A DNA stretch of 55,148 bases from Extensimonas perlucida (GTDB lineage Bacteria > Pseudomonadota > Gammaproteobacteria > Burkholderiales > Burkholderiaceae_C). Below the pieces are notes generated by a model. That model saw nothing but the letters and a program-made list of their open reading frames with translations. It was not told the DNA's origin and did no database searches. The stretch lies in assembly GCF_007655255.1 (NCBI RefSeq), contig NZ_VMYE01000021.1, positions 1-55,148 on the forward strand. The letters are read 5' to 3'. A program made the translations under genes and the position numbers. Below, one piece after another: positions 35,516 through 44,955 of this stretch (position 1 is its first letter; every line of letters begins with the position of its first letter).

Positions 35516-35529
35516 TTGACCTGAGTCAA
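35516..35529. promoter_or_regulatory. FNR box, hemN/fnr promoter region
   Basis: TTGACctgaGTCAA is a perfect inverted repeat close to the consensus TTGAT-N4-ATCAA. It lies 55 bp upstream of the hemN start and 66 bp upstream of the fnr start, a position suited to regulate hemN and to autoregulate fnr. Confidence 0.75.
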
Positions 35530-35594
35530 GCTACCAACCATGTCGGCAAGCGCCGCTACTCGCGCGCAACCACCGCAGCCTTACCTCGAAAGCC

Positions 35595-36317
35595 ATGAAT
35601 CCTCAAACCATCAAAGTTGCCTGCTCCAACTGCAATTTGCGTGAGCTGTGCATGCCCGTGGGACTGAACGACGAACAACTGCAACGCATAGACGAGGTCG
35701 TCGCCGTGCGGCGCAAGGTCAAACGCGGCGGCACCCTGTTTCGCAATGGGGAAGCGTTCACTTCCCTGTACGCGATTCGCACCGGCTTTTTCAAGACCTG
35801 CATCACCACGGAAGACGGTCGTGATCAAGTGACTGGCTTTCAGATGGCAGGGGAAATCATTGGCCTTGACGGCATCGTCAACGACCACCACAGCTGTGAT
35901 GCCGTAGCACTGGAAGACGCCGAGGTTTGCGTCATGCCGTTCGACCGCCTGGAAGAACTATCCCGAGAAGTCACGGCATTGCAGCACCATGTGCACAAGA
36001 TTATGAGCCGGGAAATCGTGCGCGAACACGGCGTCATGCTGCTGCTGGGCAGCATGCGCGCCGAGGAGCGCCTCGCCGCCTTTTTACTCAATTTGGTGCA
36101 GCGCCTGCATGCACGCGGCTTCTCGCAATCGGAGCTGATTCTCCGCATGACACGCGAAGAGATTGGCAGTTATCTCGGCCTCAAGCTGGAAACCGTGAGT
36201 CGCACTTTCTCAAAGTTTGTTGAAGAAGGCATTATCGAAGTCAAACAGCGCCATGTACGCATACTTGATGTGGAAGCTCTTCACAGCATCGTGAACAATC
36301 AACAGAACTACCACTAA
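35595..36317 (+). CDS. fnr: FNR-type oxygen-sensing transcription regulator
   Basis: A 240-residue Crp/Fnr regulator. The four cysteines for the oxygen-labile 4Fe-4S cluster are present: C10, C13, C19 and C101. The C-terminal HTH has the FNR recognition pattern E-x-x-SR (LETVSRTFSKF). Without oxygen the cluster-bound dimer binds TTGAT-N4-ATCAA sites. Three such sites in this window precede hemN/fnr, ccoN and ccoI/usp. The gene lies between hemN and the cco block. Confidence 0.95.
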   Translation: MNPQTIKVACSNCNLRELCMPVGLNDEQLQRIDEVVAVRRKVKRGGTLFRNGEAFTSLYAIRTGFFKTCITTEDGRDQVTGFQMAGEIIGLDGIVNDHHSCDAVALEDAEVCVMPFDRLEELSREVTALQHHVHKIMSREIVREHGVMLLLGSMRAEERLAAFLLNLVQRLHARGFSQSELILRMTREEIGSYLGLKLETVSRTFSKFVEEGIIEVKQRHVRILDVEALHSIVNNQQNYH

Positions 36318-36350
36318 CGGCCAAGCCCACGCCCCAACCATTTTCAATAT

Positions 36351-36370
36351 GGCCAGCATCCACTGGCCAG
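36351..36370. terminator. Hairpin between convergent fnr and small membrane gene
   Basis: TGGCCAG (36351-36357) and CTGGCCA (36364-36370) form a 7-bp GC-rich stem with a 6-base loop, 34 bases after the fnr stop and 9 bases before the converging stop. There is no T-run, so termination is plausible but weakly supported. Confidence 0.4.
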
Positions 36371-36378
36371 TGACTGAT

Positions 36379-36666
36379 TCAACACGTAGTCTTGCGACAG
36401 TCGTCCGGCCTGTCTGACGCTGGAACAGGACAACGGTTCAGCTCAAAAGGCGACATCGCCAAGAGTGTAGTCAATGCACTCGAGGCCATGTTGACGATCC
36501 AGAAGACGAAAAACACAATGGTGTAAATCGCTTCGCGTGACATTGCCAGAGGGTGACCAAACCAATGCAAGTCCTGTGGATCGACCAAAGCAAATACCAG
36601 CATCTCTAAAATACCCGCCATCAAAAAGGCGGGCCAGGCAATCCACATCCATCTCTGCGATCCCAT
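36379..36666 (-). CDS. Small membrane protein downstream of fixH
   Basis: A 95-residue protein with two hydrophobic segments (WMWIAWPAFLMAGILEMLVF and TIVFFVFWIVNMASSALTTLL). The C-terminal tail is cysteine-containing and reads RCPVPASDRPDDCRKTTC. The start at 36666 is fixed by AGGAG seven bases upstream. It is the last gene of the ccoNOQPG-fixH run. No named family is recognised; the position suggests a link with cbb3 oxidase assembly. The two terminal cysteines could bind metal, which is inference. Confidence 0.75.
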   Translation of the reverse strand: MGSQRWMWIAWPAFLMAGILEMLVFALVDPQDLHWFGHPLAMSREAIYTIVFFVFWIVNMASSALTTLLAMSPFELNRCPVPASDRPDDCRKTTC

Positions 36667-36701
36667 ATATCGTCTCCTATTCATGCCTCGATGAAATTAT
36701 T

Positions 36702-36974
36702 TCAATGCGGCTGATCTTTGACAGGCGTAATAACATGGTTACGGGCTTTGAGAGCTGGCGCAAGGCTTTTTTCTGGTTGCGCCAGGGTCTTATTGATTTC
36801 AAGCCCGTGCTGATAGTAATCCTCATCAATCACCGGATCCGGCATTCGAATCGCAACCCACAGCGTCACAAACCCCGCAATGATTACGATAGCAGGACCA
36901 GCGATCAAGAGCCACACATAGCCAATTTTCCACCAAGGCTGCATATCGGAAGGGTGGCGATCAGTTGTTGGCAT
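36702..36974 (-). CDS. fixH: FixH/CcoH-family cbb3 assembly protein
   Basis: A 90-residue FixH-like protein with one membrane anchor (IGYVWLLIAGPAIVIIAGFVTLWVAI) and the conserved DPVIDEDYYQHGLEINKTLAQ after it. FixH/CcoH is needed for assembly or stability of cbb3 oxidase. The ATG at 36974 follows TAGGATTTTT; 37010 is a longer alternative overlapping ccoG. It is shorter than FixH of rhizobia, as is common in Burkholderiales. Confidence 0.85.
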   Translation of the reverse strand: MPTTDRHPSDMQPWWKIGYVWLLIAGPAIVIIAGFVTLWVAIRMPDPVIDEDYYQHGLEINKTLAQPEKSLAPALKARNHVITPVKDQPH

Positions 36975-37006
36975 AAAAATCCTAGAAATGGTGCTACACA
37001 AGCCCG

Positions 37007-38452
37007 TCAACGGGGCACGAGAAAAATAGACTTTTCTTCAATCCTGGCTTTGTCATCCAGTGACTCGATGACAAACCAGATAGGATGCGAACCAGGACTT
37101 GCTGCTCCATAAGGAATCTGCACCCGAACGGCTACCCAACGCGCCTCCGCGGGCCCTACATCGTACTCCGCATCCGATGCCATTTCAATGCCATCCAGTC
37201 CTTTGACGGAAATACGATAATGATGCGGGCGCTCCGTAGCGTTCATGATCTGCAAACGATAAACGTTTTCCAACCTGCCGCCAGCCACTATGCGCGACAA
37301 CGCTGCGCGATCACGCACAACATCGACCTTCATCGGACTGCGCATCGTCAGACTCACCAGCATTGCCACGCAAAGCAACAGCAACAGAGTGGTGTATATC
37401 AAAATACGCGGCCTCAATATCCTCCGCAGCATCTGCGCACGCGTCCAATGGCCGCGCAAACCGTTTTGCGTGACGTAGCGTATCAAACCTTTAGGGTAAT
37501 GCATCTTCTCCATGACGGAGTCGCATGCATCAACGCATAACCCGCAGCCTATGCACTCATACTGCAAGCCGTTGCGTATGTCGATACCCGTGGGACACAC
37601 TTGCACGCAAAGCGTGCAATCTATGCAATCCCCCAAACCTTTGGCCTTGTGATCAACATTTTTGTTACGCGGCCCGCGCGGCTCCCCACGCTCGGCGTCA
37701 TAGCTGACAATCAGGGTGTCTTTGTCGAACATGGCACTCTGAAAGCGCGCATAAGGGCACATATATTTGCACACCTGCTCGCGCATGAAACCGGCATTAC
37801 CATAGGTGGCGAAACCATAAAACAAAACCCAAAAAATCTGCCACCCACCTTGCAAGGCCAGCAACTCACCACCCAATTGGCGAATCGGCACAAAATAACC
37901 GACAAAAGTAAACCCCGTCCACAGAGCAACAGCAATCCACAAAAATTGTTTAAGAAATTTCTTGCGAACTTTCTCGAAATTCCAAGGCCCGGCATCGAGG
38001 CGCAAACGCGCCGTTCGATCGCCCTCCACCTTGTGCTCTATCCACATAAAAATTTCGGTATAAACCGTTTGTGGACAGGCAAAACCGCACCACAAGCGCC
38101 CCGCCACTGCAGTAAACAGAAAGAGCGAAAGCGCCGAAATTATGAGCAGCCCCGTGAGATAGATGAAATCCTGCGGATACAGTACCAGACCAAAAATATA
38201 AAAACGCCGCGCTCCCAAATCAAATAACACCAGCTGGCGCTCTCCCCATTGCAGCCAAGGCAATCCATAAAACACCAGCTGAGTCAGAAATACCATCACC
38301 CAGCGCCAGCGCGCAAAAAAACCGCTGATGGATCGGGGGTAAATTTTTTTGTGGGCTTCGTAGAAAGAAACGAGCCCCTCGGACTCCGAAGACTCAACGG
38401 GGGCAGCGGTGATAGGTATGACCTTGCGGGGAGGCTGGTCGGCGGAACTCAT
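37007..38452 (-). CDS. ccoG: Cytochrome c oxidase accessory protein (membrane ferredoxin/cupric reductase)
   Basis: A 481-residue CcoG. There are about five membrane segments, the first-half motif LWCGFACPQTVYTEIF, and two 4Fe-4S binding sequences (CIDCTLCVQVCPTGID and CIGCGLCVDACDS). A C-terminal Ig-like FixG_C domain (about 365-480) faces the periplasm. CcoG has been described as reducing Cu(II) for delivery to cbb3 oxidase. It lies directly after ccoP in the cco operon, with a 108-bp gap. Confidence 0.95.
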   Translation of the reverse strand: MSSADQPPRKVIPITAAPVESSESEGLVSFYEAHKKIYPRSISGFFARWRWVMVFLTQLVFYGLPWLQWGERQLVLFDLGARRFYIFGLVLYPQDFIYLTGLLIISALSLFLFTAVAGRLWCGFACPQTVYTEIFMWIEHKVEGDRTARLRLDAGPWNFEKVRKKFLKQFLWIAVALWTGFTFVGYFVPIRQLGGELLALQGGWQIFWVLFYGFATYGNAGFMREQVCKYMCPYARFQSAMFDKDTLIVSYDAERGEPRGPRNKNVDHKAKGLGDCIDCTLCVQVCPTGIDIRNGLQYECIGCGLCVDACDSVMEKMHYPKGLIRYVTQNGLRGHWTRAQMLRRILRPRILIYTTLLLLLCVAMLVSLTMRSPMKVDVVRDRAALSRIVAGGRLENVYRLQIMNATERPHHYRISVKGLDGIEMASDAEYDVGPAEARWVAVRVQIPYGAASPGSHPIWFVIESLDDKARIEEKSIFLVPR

Positions 38453-38559
38453 GATTCAGAGGCATCCATAAAAAACAAATCACCAAAACGTTTTGCCGGA
38501 CGGAAGACGTCATTGAGCACAATGCGTCTTTCCATTCCGGCTACTCTTCAAGTCGTGGT

Positions 38560-39477
38560 CTATTTCGCGGCGACGTTGGAATTATTGGACAACCCCCACA
38601 CATAAGCGGCGAGGACGTGAATTTGATCCTCGGTGAGCTTGTCTTTCTGCTCCGGCATCTGATTGGTTTTGCCATTGTTGATCATGGCGATGATCGCATC
38701 CTCGCCGTAGCCATGCAACCAAATATCGTCTGTCAGATTGGGCGCCCCGAGATCCTGGTTGCCCTTCCCGTCCATTCCATGGCAGGCGGCGCAGGCCGCA
38801 AACTTGGGCTTCCCAAGTGCGGCACGCACGGAGTCATGCGGGCTGTTCGAGAGACTGAGCACATAGTGAGCGACGTTGCGCACGTCATCGACCGTGCCGA
38901 CCGCCGCGGCCATGGGCGGCATCATGCCAATGCGTCCGTTGGTAATGGTCTCCTGGATTTTGGCCGGTGTACCGCCGTGCAACCAGTCGTTGTCTGTCAG
39001 GTTGGGAAAGCTCTTGCTGCCGCGCGCATCCGAGCCGTGACATTGCGCACAGTTGTTCATGAACAACCGATCACCAATGGCCATTGCCTGCGGGTCCTTG
39101 GCGAGGTCTTCTGCTCTCATCGCGCGAAAACGTGCATACAAAGGCTCCAGTTCGGCCTTGGCCTTGGCCATTTCAGCTTCGTACTGGCCCTGCTCGGACC
39201 AGCCGAGTTTGCCACCAAATTTCCCCAATCCAGGATAGGCTGCCAAATAGCCGATACCAAAGATGAGGGTGATTACGAACAACCACACCCACCAGCGCGG
39301 CAAAGGATTGTTCATTTCGGCGAGATTTTCATCCCACACGTGACCAGTTGTATTGTCGCTGTGGGCTGCGACCTTTTTGCGCGCAGTCGTCCACAGCAAC
39401 AGAAAACACGCGACGATGCCAATAATAGTTATCCAAGTCACAAAATGTGACCAAAAATCGCTGGTGAAATCGCTCAT
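38560..39477 (-). CDS. ccoP: cbb3-type cytochrome c oxidase subunit III (diheme)
   Basis: A 305-residue CcoP with two N-terminal membrane segments (about 11-30 and 62-80) and two class I heme sites, CAQCH near 143 and CAACH near 232. It passes electrons from soluble cytochrome c to CcoO/CcoN. It is the last of the four oxidase subunit genes, 25 bp after ccoQ. Length fits the family. Confidence 0.96.
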   Translation of the reverse strand: MSDFTSDFWSHFVTWITIIGIVACFLLLWTTARKKVAAHSDNTTGHVWDENLAEMNNPLPRWWVWLFVITLIFGIGYLAAYPGLGKFGGKLGWSEQGQYEAEMAKAKAELEPLYARFRAMRAEDLAKDPQAMAIGDRLFMNNCAQCHGSDARGSKSFPNLTDNDWLHGGTPAKIQETITNGRIGMMPPMAAAVGTVDDVRNVAHYVLSLSNSPHDSVRAALGKPKFAACAACHGMDGKGNQDLGAPNLTDDIWLHGYGEDAIIAMINNGKTNQMPEQKDKLTEDQIHVLAAYVWGLSNNSNVAAK

Positions 39478-39501
39478 GGGATTCTCTCGATGTGATTTAT
39501 G

Positions 39502-39639
39502 TTATTCCTGCTCGAAGGGCAGATGTGCAGCCTCTTCAAACGCAGACCGATTACGCCCCCAATAGGTCCACACGCAGATTCCGATGAAGCAGGCCATGGA
39601 AAGAACGGTGGTAACGATGCGGGCAGTCGTGATATCCAT
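39502..39639 (-). CDS. ccoQ: cbb3-type oxidase small subunit CcoQ
   Basis: A 45-residue protein: one membrane helix (IVTTVLSMACFIGICVWTYW) followed by the CcoQ-like tail GRNRSAFEEAAHLPFEQE. GGAGGGG lies 3 bases before the ATG at 39639. CcoQ stabilises the cbb3 complex. It sits between ccoO (10 bp) and ccoP in the standard order. Confidence 0.9.
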   Translation of the reverse strand: MDITTARIVTTVLSMACFIGICVWTYWGRNRSAFEEAAHLPFEQE

Positions 39640-39648
39640 AACCCCTCC

Positions 39649-40275
39649 TTATTTGATAGCCCGTCCCATACCCTGCAGATAGGCGATCAAGGCATCGAGT
39701 TCGGTCTTGCCCTTGACCTCTTCAGCAGCAGCGTTGATTTGCGCATCTGTATAAGGCACACCGACCGTACGCAGCGCTTTCATTCTGGGAGCCATGGTGC
39801 TCGCATCGACCATGTTTTTCGCAAGCCACGGATAGGCCGGCATATTGGACTCTGGCACCACGTCACGCGGGTTCTCGAGGTGGATACGATGCCATTCATC
39901 GCTGTATTTGCCACCGACGCGCGCCAGATCAGGGCCGGTGCGCTTGCTTCCCCATTGGAAGGGATGGTCATACACAAATTCACCAGCCACCGAATAATGC
40001 CCATAGCGCAAGGTTTCGGCACGGAAAGGGCGGATCATCTGCGAATGGCAGTTGTAGCAGCCCTCGCGCTGATAAATGTCGCGCCCCGCCAACTGCAACG
40101 CTGTATAGGGCTCTACCCCCTTGACGGGCTCGGTGGTGGATTTTTGAAAAAACAATGGCACGATCTCCACAAGACCGCCGACGGCAACCACCAGCAAAAT
40201 CAAAACGATCATCAAAAAATTGCTGGTCTCGACTTTTTCGTGCGAGAAGCCCGATGATGAATTGGCATTGGACAT
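39649..40275 (-). CDS. ccoO: cbb3-type cytochrome c oxidase subunit II (monoheme)
   Basis: A 208-residue CcoO with one N-terminal membrane helix ([20 protein letters not shown], 20-39) and a single heme site CYNCH (73-77) in the family motif [15 protein letters not shown]. The axial methionine is likely in [10 protein letters not shown]. The ATG at 40275 (MSNANSSSG) starts 20 bp after ccoN. Electrons move from CcoP hemes through CcoO to CcoN. Confidence 0.95.
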   Translation of the reverse strand: MSNANSSSGFSHEKVETSNFLMIVLILLVVAVGGLVEIVPLFFQKSTTEPVKGVEPYTALQLAGRDIYQREGCYNCHSQMIRPFRAETLRYGHYSVAGEFVYDHPFQWGSKRTGPDLARVGGKYSDEWHRIHLENPRDVVPESNMPAYPWLAKNMVDASTMAPRMKALRTVGVPYTDAQINAAAEEVKGKTELDALIAYLQGMGRAIK

Positions 40276-40295
40276 ATTCAATTCCCTCTGTGTTT

Positions 40296-41738
40296 TCAAG
40301 CGTGGGCAGGATTGACGGCAGGGATCGCCACTTTGACGGAACGGCCGGAGCCAGCGGTCTTCCAGACATTCCAGAGCATCAGCACCATGCCGCCCAGATA
40401 CAACAGCCCCCCCGAAAGTCGAATCACATAGAAGGGGAACGTAGCCTTCACGCTTTCGACGAAAGTGTAGGTCAGCGTCCCATCGGGGTTGATGGCGCGC
40501 CACATCAGGCCTTGCATCACACCGGCAATCCACATTGAGGCGATATACAGCACGATACCGATGGTGGACATCCAGAAGTGGACCTCGATCGCCTTGACGG
40601 AATACATTTTTTCTTTGCCAAACAAGCGCGGAACCAGGTAATACAGCGTGCCGATGGAAATCAAGCCCACCCAACCCAGCGCGCCCGAGTGCACATGACC
40701 CACAGTCCAATCGGTGTAATGGCTCAGGGCATTGACCGTCTTGATCGACATCATGGGCCCTTCGAAGGTGGACATGCCGTAGAAAGACAACGAAACGATC
40801 AAGAAGCGCAGGATGGGGTCGTCACGTAGTTTGTGCCAGGCACCCGACAAGGTCATGATGCCGTTGATCATGCCACCCCAGCTTGGCGCCAGCAGGATCA
40901 GCGAAAACACCATGCCAAGGGATTGCGTCCAATCAGGCAAGGCGGTGTAGTGCAAATGGTGTGGACCTGCCCACATGTAAGTGAAAATCAGCGCCCAGAA
41001 GTGGACGATGGACAATCGATAGCTGTAAACAGGGCGCCCAGCCTGCTTGGGAATGAAGTAATACATCATCCCCAAGAAGCCCGCCGTAAGAAAAAAGCCC
41101 ACCGCGTTGTGCCCGTACCACCATTGCACCATGGCATCTTGCACGCCAGCATAGGCCGAGTAGCTCTTCATCCAGCCGGCAGGGATTTCAGCGCTGTTCA
41201 CCACATGCAACAGGGCAATGGCAATGATGAAGGCACCATAAAACCAGTTTGCGACGTAGATATGCTTGACTTTACGCATACCTATCGTGCCAAAAAACAC
41301 GACCGCGTAAGCCACCCACACGAGCGTGATGAGAATGTCTATGGGCCATTCCAACTCAGCATACTCTTTGCTGGTGGTGTAGCCCAGCGGCAAACTGATG
41401 GCCGCCGCCAAAATCACCAACTGCCAGCCCCAGAACGTGAACGAAGCCAGCGGCCCGGCGAACAAGCGTGTCTGACAAGTGCGCTGCACGACGTAGTAGC
41501 TGGAAGCGAAGAGCGCGCAGCCACCAAACGCAAAAATCACCGCGTTGGTATGGAGCGGACGCAATCGCCCATAGCTCAGCCATGGTATGCCAAAGTTGAG
41601 CTCAGGCCATGTCAACTGGGCCGCGATGATCACGCCCACCAACATGCCTACCACCCCCCAGACTGCCGCCATGATCGCGAACTGGCGCACTACCGTATCG
41701 TTGTAGTGCGCAACATCTTTCTTGACTGAAGAATCCAT
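40296..41738 (-). CDS. ccoN: cbb3-type cytochrome c oxidase subunit I
   Basis: A 480-residue catalytic subunit with about 12 membrane helices. Heme and CuB histidines are evident in [43 protein letters not shown] and [11 protein letters not shown]. It reduces oxygen to water with high affinity and pumps protons. The ATG at 41738 was chosen ([14 protein letters not shown]); an FNR box is centred about 63 bp upstream. It begins the ccoNOQP operon. Confidence 0.96.
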   Translation of the reverse strand: MDSSVKKDVAHYNDTVVRQFAIMAAVWGVVGMLVGVIIAAQLTWPELNFGIPWLSYGRLRPLHTNAVIFAFGGCALFASSYYVVQRTCQTRLFAGPLASFTFWGWQLVILAAAISLPLGYTTSKEYAELEWPIDILITLVWVAYAVVFFGTIGMRKVKHIYVANWFYGAFIIAIALLHVVNSAEIPAGWMKSYSAYAGVQDAMVQWWYGHNAVGFFLTAGFLGMMYYFIPKQAGRPVYSYRLSIVHFWALIFTYMWAGPHHLHYTALPDWTQSLGMVFSLILLAPSWGGMINGIMTLSGAWHKLRDDPILRFLIVSLSFYGMSTFEGPMMSIKTVNALSHYTDWTVGHVHSGALGWVGLISIGTLYYLVPRLFGKEKMYSVKAIEVHFWMSTIGIVLYIASMWIAGVMQGLMWRAINPDGTLTYTFVESVKATFPFYVIRLSGGLLYLGGMVLMLWNVWKTAGSGRSVKVAIPAVNPAHA

Positions 41739-41794
41739 CTGACACCTCGTTTTTTGTTGCAATGTGAGTTTCGATGAGACAAGGCCCGGCATCG

Positions 41795-41808
41795 TTGATG
41801 CAAGTCAA
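41795..41808. promoter_or_regulatory. FNR box upstream of ccoN
   Basis: TTGATgcaaGTCAA matches the FNR consensus with one change per dyad. It is centred about 63 bp upstream of the ccoN ATG and overlaps the stop codon of ccoS (41805-41807), showing that ccoN has its own promoter even though ccoI-ccoS lie immediately upstream on the same strand. Confidence 0.75.
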
Positions 41809-41942
41809 CCATCTTTGAGAATACGCTCACCCTCCTGTTCGACGCTGTCGAACTGACCACTGTAGATCGCCCACCACAGCCCGGCCAGTATCAGCAGCAC
41901 CAGCACAACCGACAGCGGGATCAGCAAATAGAGAATGTCCAT
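41805..41942 (-). CDS. ccoS: cbb3 oxidase assembly protein CcoS
   Basis: A 45-residue protein with one membrane helix (LYLLIPLSVVLVLLILAGLWWAI) and the family end SGQFDSVEQEGERILKDG. CcoS is required to insert heme and copper cofactors into CcoN. Its ATG (41940-41942) overlaps the ccoI stop codon by one base (TGATG), so translation is coupled. It is 66 bp upstream of ccoN. Confidence 0.92.
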   Translation of the reverse strand: MDILYLLIPLSVVLVLLILAGLWWAIYSGQFDSVEQEGERILKDG

Positions 41943-44380
41943 CAGAAAGGCTCCGGCAAAGGGCAAGAAGGCGAAGACACGCCCCCTTTGTTGTCTTCTG
42001 GCAACGAAGCAGGCATCTCACCGCGCCAGCGCGCCAACCTTGCCGCGTTGAGGACGACGAGCAGAGAACTCGATGCCATGCCCAGGCCCGCAAGCCACGG
42101 CGGCATCCAGCCCGCAATGGCCAGCGGCACGGCCAGCGCGTTGTAGGCCGCAGCCCACCACAGATTTTGACGCACGACCTGCATGGTCTGCCGCGCCAAG
42201 GTCACGGCCTGCGGAATCAAGGTGAGTCTGCCGCTCAGCACCACGAAATCGGCACGCGACTGTGCCAGCGGTGCGGCCGAACCGAAGGCAAAAGACACGT
42301 TGGCCCCCGCGAGCACAGGCCCGTCATTGATGCCGTCGCCTACCATGCCGACACGGCGCCCCTGTTTCTGCAGCGTCTGCAAAGCTAAGAGCTTGTCCTG
42401 CGGTGTGCATTCGCCCCGCGCCAGGTCGATGCCGGCCTGTGCCGCCACTCTTTGCACCGCGGCCTGCCTGTCCCCTGACAAAATTTGCGCTGCCACGCTG
42501 AGTTGGCGCAAAGACGCGACTGCGGCAGGCACTTCAGGGCGCATGGCTTCCGCCAAGTCGAAATGGGCAAGCTCGCGCCCGGGCCCATGCACACCATCTT
42601 CCGCCAGAAATACCTGCGAGGCAGCCTCATCCGCGGCCGATGCCTGTAAGGCCACATCGGTGTGCCGTGCCGAGCCCAACCGCACAGAGCGGGCCGGGAC
42701 GAGGCCGAGCGCATCTTCCACCGTCGCGCGCAGCCCCAGGCCCGCCTCTTCGTGCAGATCGCGCACACGCCAACGCTCGACCAAGTCCGGGCGTGCTGCG
42801 GATGCGAGCGCTCGCGACACCGGGTGCAAGGAATGGCGTGCCAGCGCGGCGGCCAAGGCAAGCACCTGCGCTGCGTCCATGCCTGTGTCTGGCGCAACAT
42901 GCACGGTGCGCAACTGCATGCCTTCACGCGTGAGGGTGCCGGTTTTGTCGAAAACCACGGTATCCACCTCTGCCAGGGCTTCGAGCGCTTGCAGGTTGCG
43001 CACCAGGACGCCTTGGCGCGCAAGCGTGCCCGCAGCCGTCAACATGGCGACGGGTGTGGCGAGCGAAAGCGCGCAGGGGCAGGTCACCACCAAGACCGCC
43101 ACGGCCACCATGAGTGCGCGCTCGGGGTCCTGGCCCCACCACCACAACGCAGCCGCCGCAGCAGCCAGCAGCACGCCGACCAGAAAAGGCCGCGCAATGC
43201 GGTCGGCCAATTGCGCAAGGCGGGGTTTTTGCAAGGAGGCGCTCTCCATCAGCGCGACGATCTCGGCAAAGCGCGTCTGCTCGCCCGTGCGCTCGACGCG
43301 CGCCTCGACGGGGGCGAGCAGGTTGTAGCTGCCCGTGATCACCTGGCTCCCTTGTGCACGCACGACGGGCGTGGATTCGCCCGTGAGCAAGGATTCATCG
43401 ACCTGCGTGCTGCCACGCACGATGGTTCCATCCGCCGGGAAGGCCTCGCCTGGCAGTACGCGAATGGTGTCGCCCACGGCGAGCCGCCGAGTGGCGACGC
43501 GCGCAAATCTGCCATCGGGCCCAAGGCGCTCTATGCTGTCTGGCAGGCGGTTCATCACCGCCTCGAGCGCGCCCGCGGTGCGGTCGCGCAAGCGCAGCTC
43601 CAGCCAGCGTCCGGTGAGCAAAAAGAATACGAACATGGTCAGCGAGTCGAAATAGACTTCATGACCAAATAGCCCTTCAGGGTCGAAAGTACCAGCGGTA
43701 CTCACTATGAAAGTGATGGCAATACCAAGCGCCACGGGCAAGTCCATGCTCACGCGCCGCGAGCGAATGTCGCGCCAGGCACTCGCAAAGAAGGGGCCGC
43801 AGGCGAACAGCATCACGGGCAGGGACAACACCCATGAGGCCCAGCGCAGCAATTGCTCCATTTCAGCCGAAAGGTCGCCGGGTTGTGCCACGTAGGCGGG
43901 CCAAGCGTACATCATGACCTGCATCATGCAAAAACCGGCGACGGCCCAGCGCCACAAAGCCCGCCGGCTCTCCTGCAAGCGCCGCTCGCGCGTGAAGGCA
44001 TCAAGCGCGGGCAAGGCGGTATAGCCGGCTTTTTGCACGGCCGCCAGCCACCCAGAGGGCAACACACGGCGTGCATCCCAGACGATGCGCGCGCGCTGGG
44101 TCGCGGCGCTGACTTCGGCCTGTTCCACCCCCGGCACGGTGCGCAAGGCGTCTTCTATGGTCAAGGCGCAGGCGGCGCAATGCATGCCGCCGAGCACCAC
44201 GTAAGACTCCCAGCGCGCGGCCTCGGCCGGGGGCGCGGTTTGCTCACCCCTTGCCAAGCCACAGGGCCGGCCGAATGCCGACCACTCCTGCGGATCGTCC
44301 AGCAAAACCCTGGCTCCCGCATCCTGCGGTCGCGCCTGATCTGGCAGCTTATCGGCACCCGTGGATAGACTGGTGGACAT
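41942..44380 (-). CDS. ccoI: Copper-exporting P1B-type ATPase for cbb3 assembly
   Basis: An 812-residue heavy-metal ATPase. It has an N-terminal HMA domain with GGMHCAACALTIED (C68, C71), about eight membrane helices, the CPC ion motif (TCPCALSLATPVAM), the phosphorylation motif DKTGTLTREG, and the hinge GDGINDGPVLAGANVSFA. CcoI/CopA2 pumps Cu(I) to the periplasm for CcoN. About 40 N-terminal residues precede the HMA domain. It precedes ccoS with a one-base overlap and has an FNR box 35 bp upstream, shared with the divergent usp gene. Confidence 0.93.
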   Translation of the reverse strand: MSTSLSTGADKLPDQARPQDAGARVLLDDPQEWSAFGRPCGLARGEQTAPPAEAARWESYVVLGGMHCAACALTIEDALRTVPGVEQAEVSAATQRARIVWDARRVLPSGWLAAVQKAGYTALPALDAFTRERRLQESRRALWRWAVAGFCMMQVMMYAWPAYVAQPGDLSAEMEQLLRWASWVLSLPVMLFACGPFFASAWRDIRSRRVSMDLPVALGIAITFIVSTAGTFDPEGLFGHEVYFDSLTMFVFFLLTGRWLELRLRDRTAGALEAVMNRLPDSIERLGPDGRFARVATRRLAVGDTIRVLPGEAFPADGTIVRGSTQVDESLLTGESTPVVRAQGSQVITGSYNLLAPVEARVERTGEQTRFAEIVALMESASLQKPRLAQLADRIARPFLVGVLLAAAAAALWWWGQDPERALMVAVAVLVVTCPCALSLATPVAMLTAAGTLARQGVLVRNLQALEALAEVDTVVFDKTGTLTREGMQLRTVHVAPDTGMDAAQVLALAAALARHSLHPVSRALASAARPDLVERWRVRDLHEEAGLGLRATVEDALGLVPARSVRLGSARHTDVALQASAADEAASQVFLAEDGVHGPGRELAHFDLAEAMRPEVPAAVASLRQLSVAAQILSGDRQAAVQRVAAQAGIDLARGECTPQDKLLALQTLQKQGRRVGMVGDGINDGPVLAGANVSFAFGSAAPLAQSRADFVVLSGRLTLIPQAVTLARQTMQVVRQNLWWAAAYNALAVPLAIAGWMPPWLAGLGMASSSLLVVLNAARLARWRGEMPASLPEDNKGGVSSPSCPLPEPF

Positions 44381-44414
44381 GTCGCTAGCCTAAATGCATC
44401 CCATGATAGGCATA

Positions 44415-44428
44415 TTGACATGAATCAA
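44415..44428. promoter_or_regulatory. FNR box between ccoI and usp
   Basis: TTGACatgaATCAA matches the FNR consensus (one base off). It lies 35 bp upstream of the ccoI ATG and 61 bp upstream of the usp ATG, so one site could serve both divergent genes. Confidence 0.72.
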
Positions 44429-44488
44429 GACAAAAATCAAGACACCGCCTACGCTGGCGTCGTTGATGTCATTTTGAGGAGTGAGACG

Positions 44489-44932
44489 ATGTACCAACGC
44501 ATTCTGGCGGCCACGGATGGCTCGCCGCTGTCGGAAAAAGCCGTGGAGGCAGCCCTTTCCCTGGCAGCCCTCTCGAAAGCCACGCTGATCGTGCTGAAGG
44601 TGGTGCCGCGTTATCCGGTCAGCTATTTCGAAGGCGGTTTGCCCGTCGATGCCGGCGACGTCAAGCGCATCGAAAAGCAATGGGGCGACGCGGCCAAGGC
44701 CTTGCTCGAAGAAATCAAGGCCAAGGGCGATGCGGTTGGCGTGACGGTCAAGCCCGTCGTCGTCAAGTCGGACTTGGTGGCCGAGGCCATCATTTCGGCG
44801 GCCAAAAAGCACAAATGCGATCTGATCGTCATGGCCTCGCACGGGCGCAAGGGCTTGAAGCGCCTGCTGCTGGGCAGCGAGACCCAGCATGTATTGACAC
44901 ATTCGCATGTTCCGGTGCTCGTGCTGCGCTGA
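44489..44932 (+). CDS. Universal stress protein (UspA family)
   Basis: A 147-residue single-domain UspA protein with the N-terminal YQRILAATDGSPLSEKA and the ATP-binding pattern VMASHGRKGLKRLLLGSETQHVL (GxxG-x9-GS/T-like). The ATG at 44489 follows GAGGAG; an upstream in-frame ATG at 44420 falls inside the FNR box and is rejected. FNR-controlled Usp genes beside cco operons are known in other proteobacteria and are linked to survival at low oxygen. Confidence 0.92.
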   Translation: MYQRILAATDGSPLSEKAVEAALSLAALSKATLIVLKVVPRYPVSYFEGGLPVDAGDVKRIEKQWGDAAKALLEEIKAKGDAVGVTVKPVVVKSDLVAEAIISAAKKHKCDLIVMASHGRKGLKRLLLGSETQHVLTHSHVPVLVLR

Positions 44933-44955
44933 ACCCGGAACCAAGCGATTTATCG

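Noticed and set aside
44420-44488. Upstream start of the universal stress protein at 44420
   Set aside because: That ATG lies inside the FNR box and the added residues do not fit the family; ATG 44489 has GAGGAG and the usual N-terminus.
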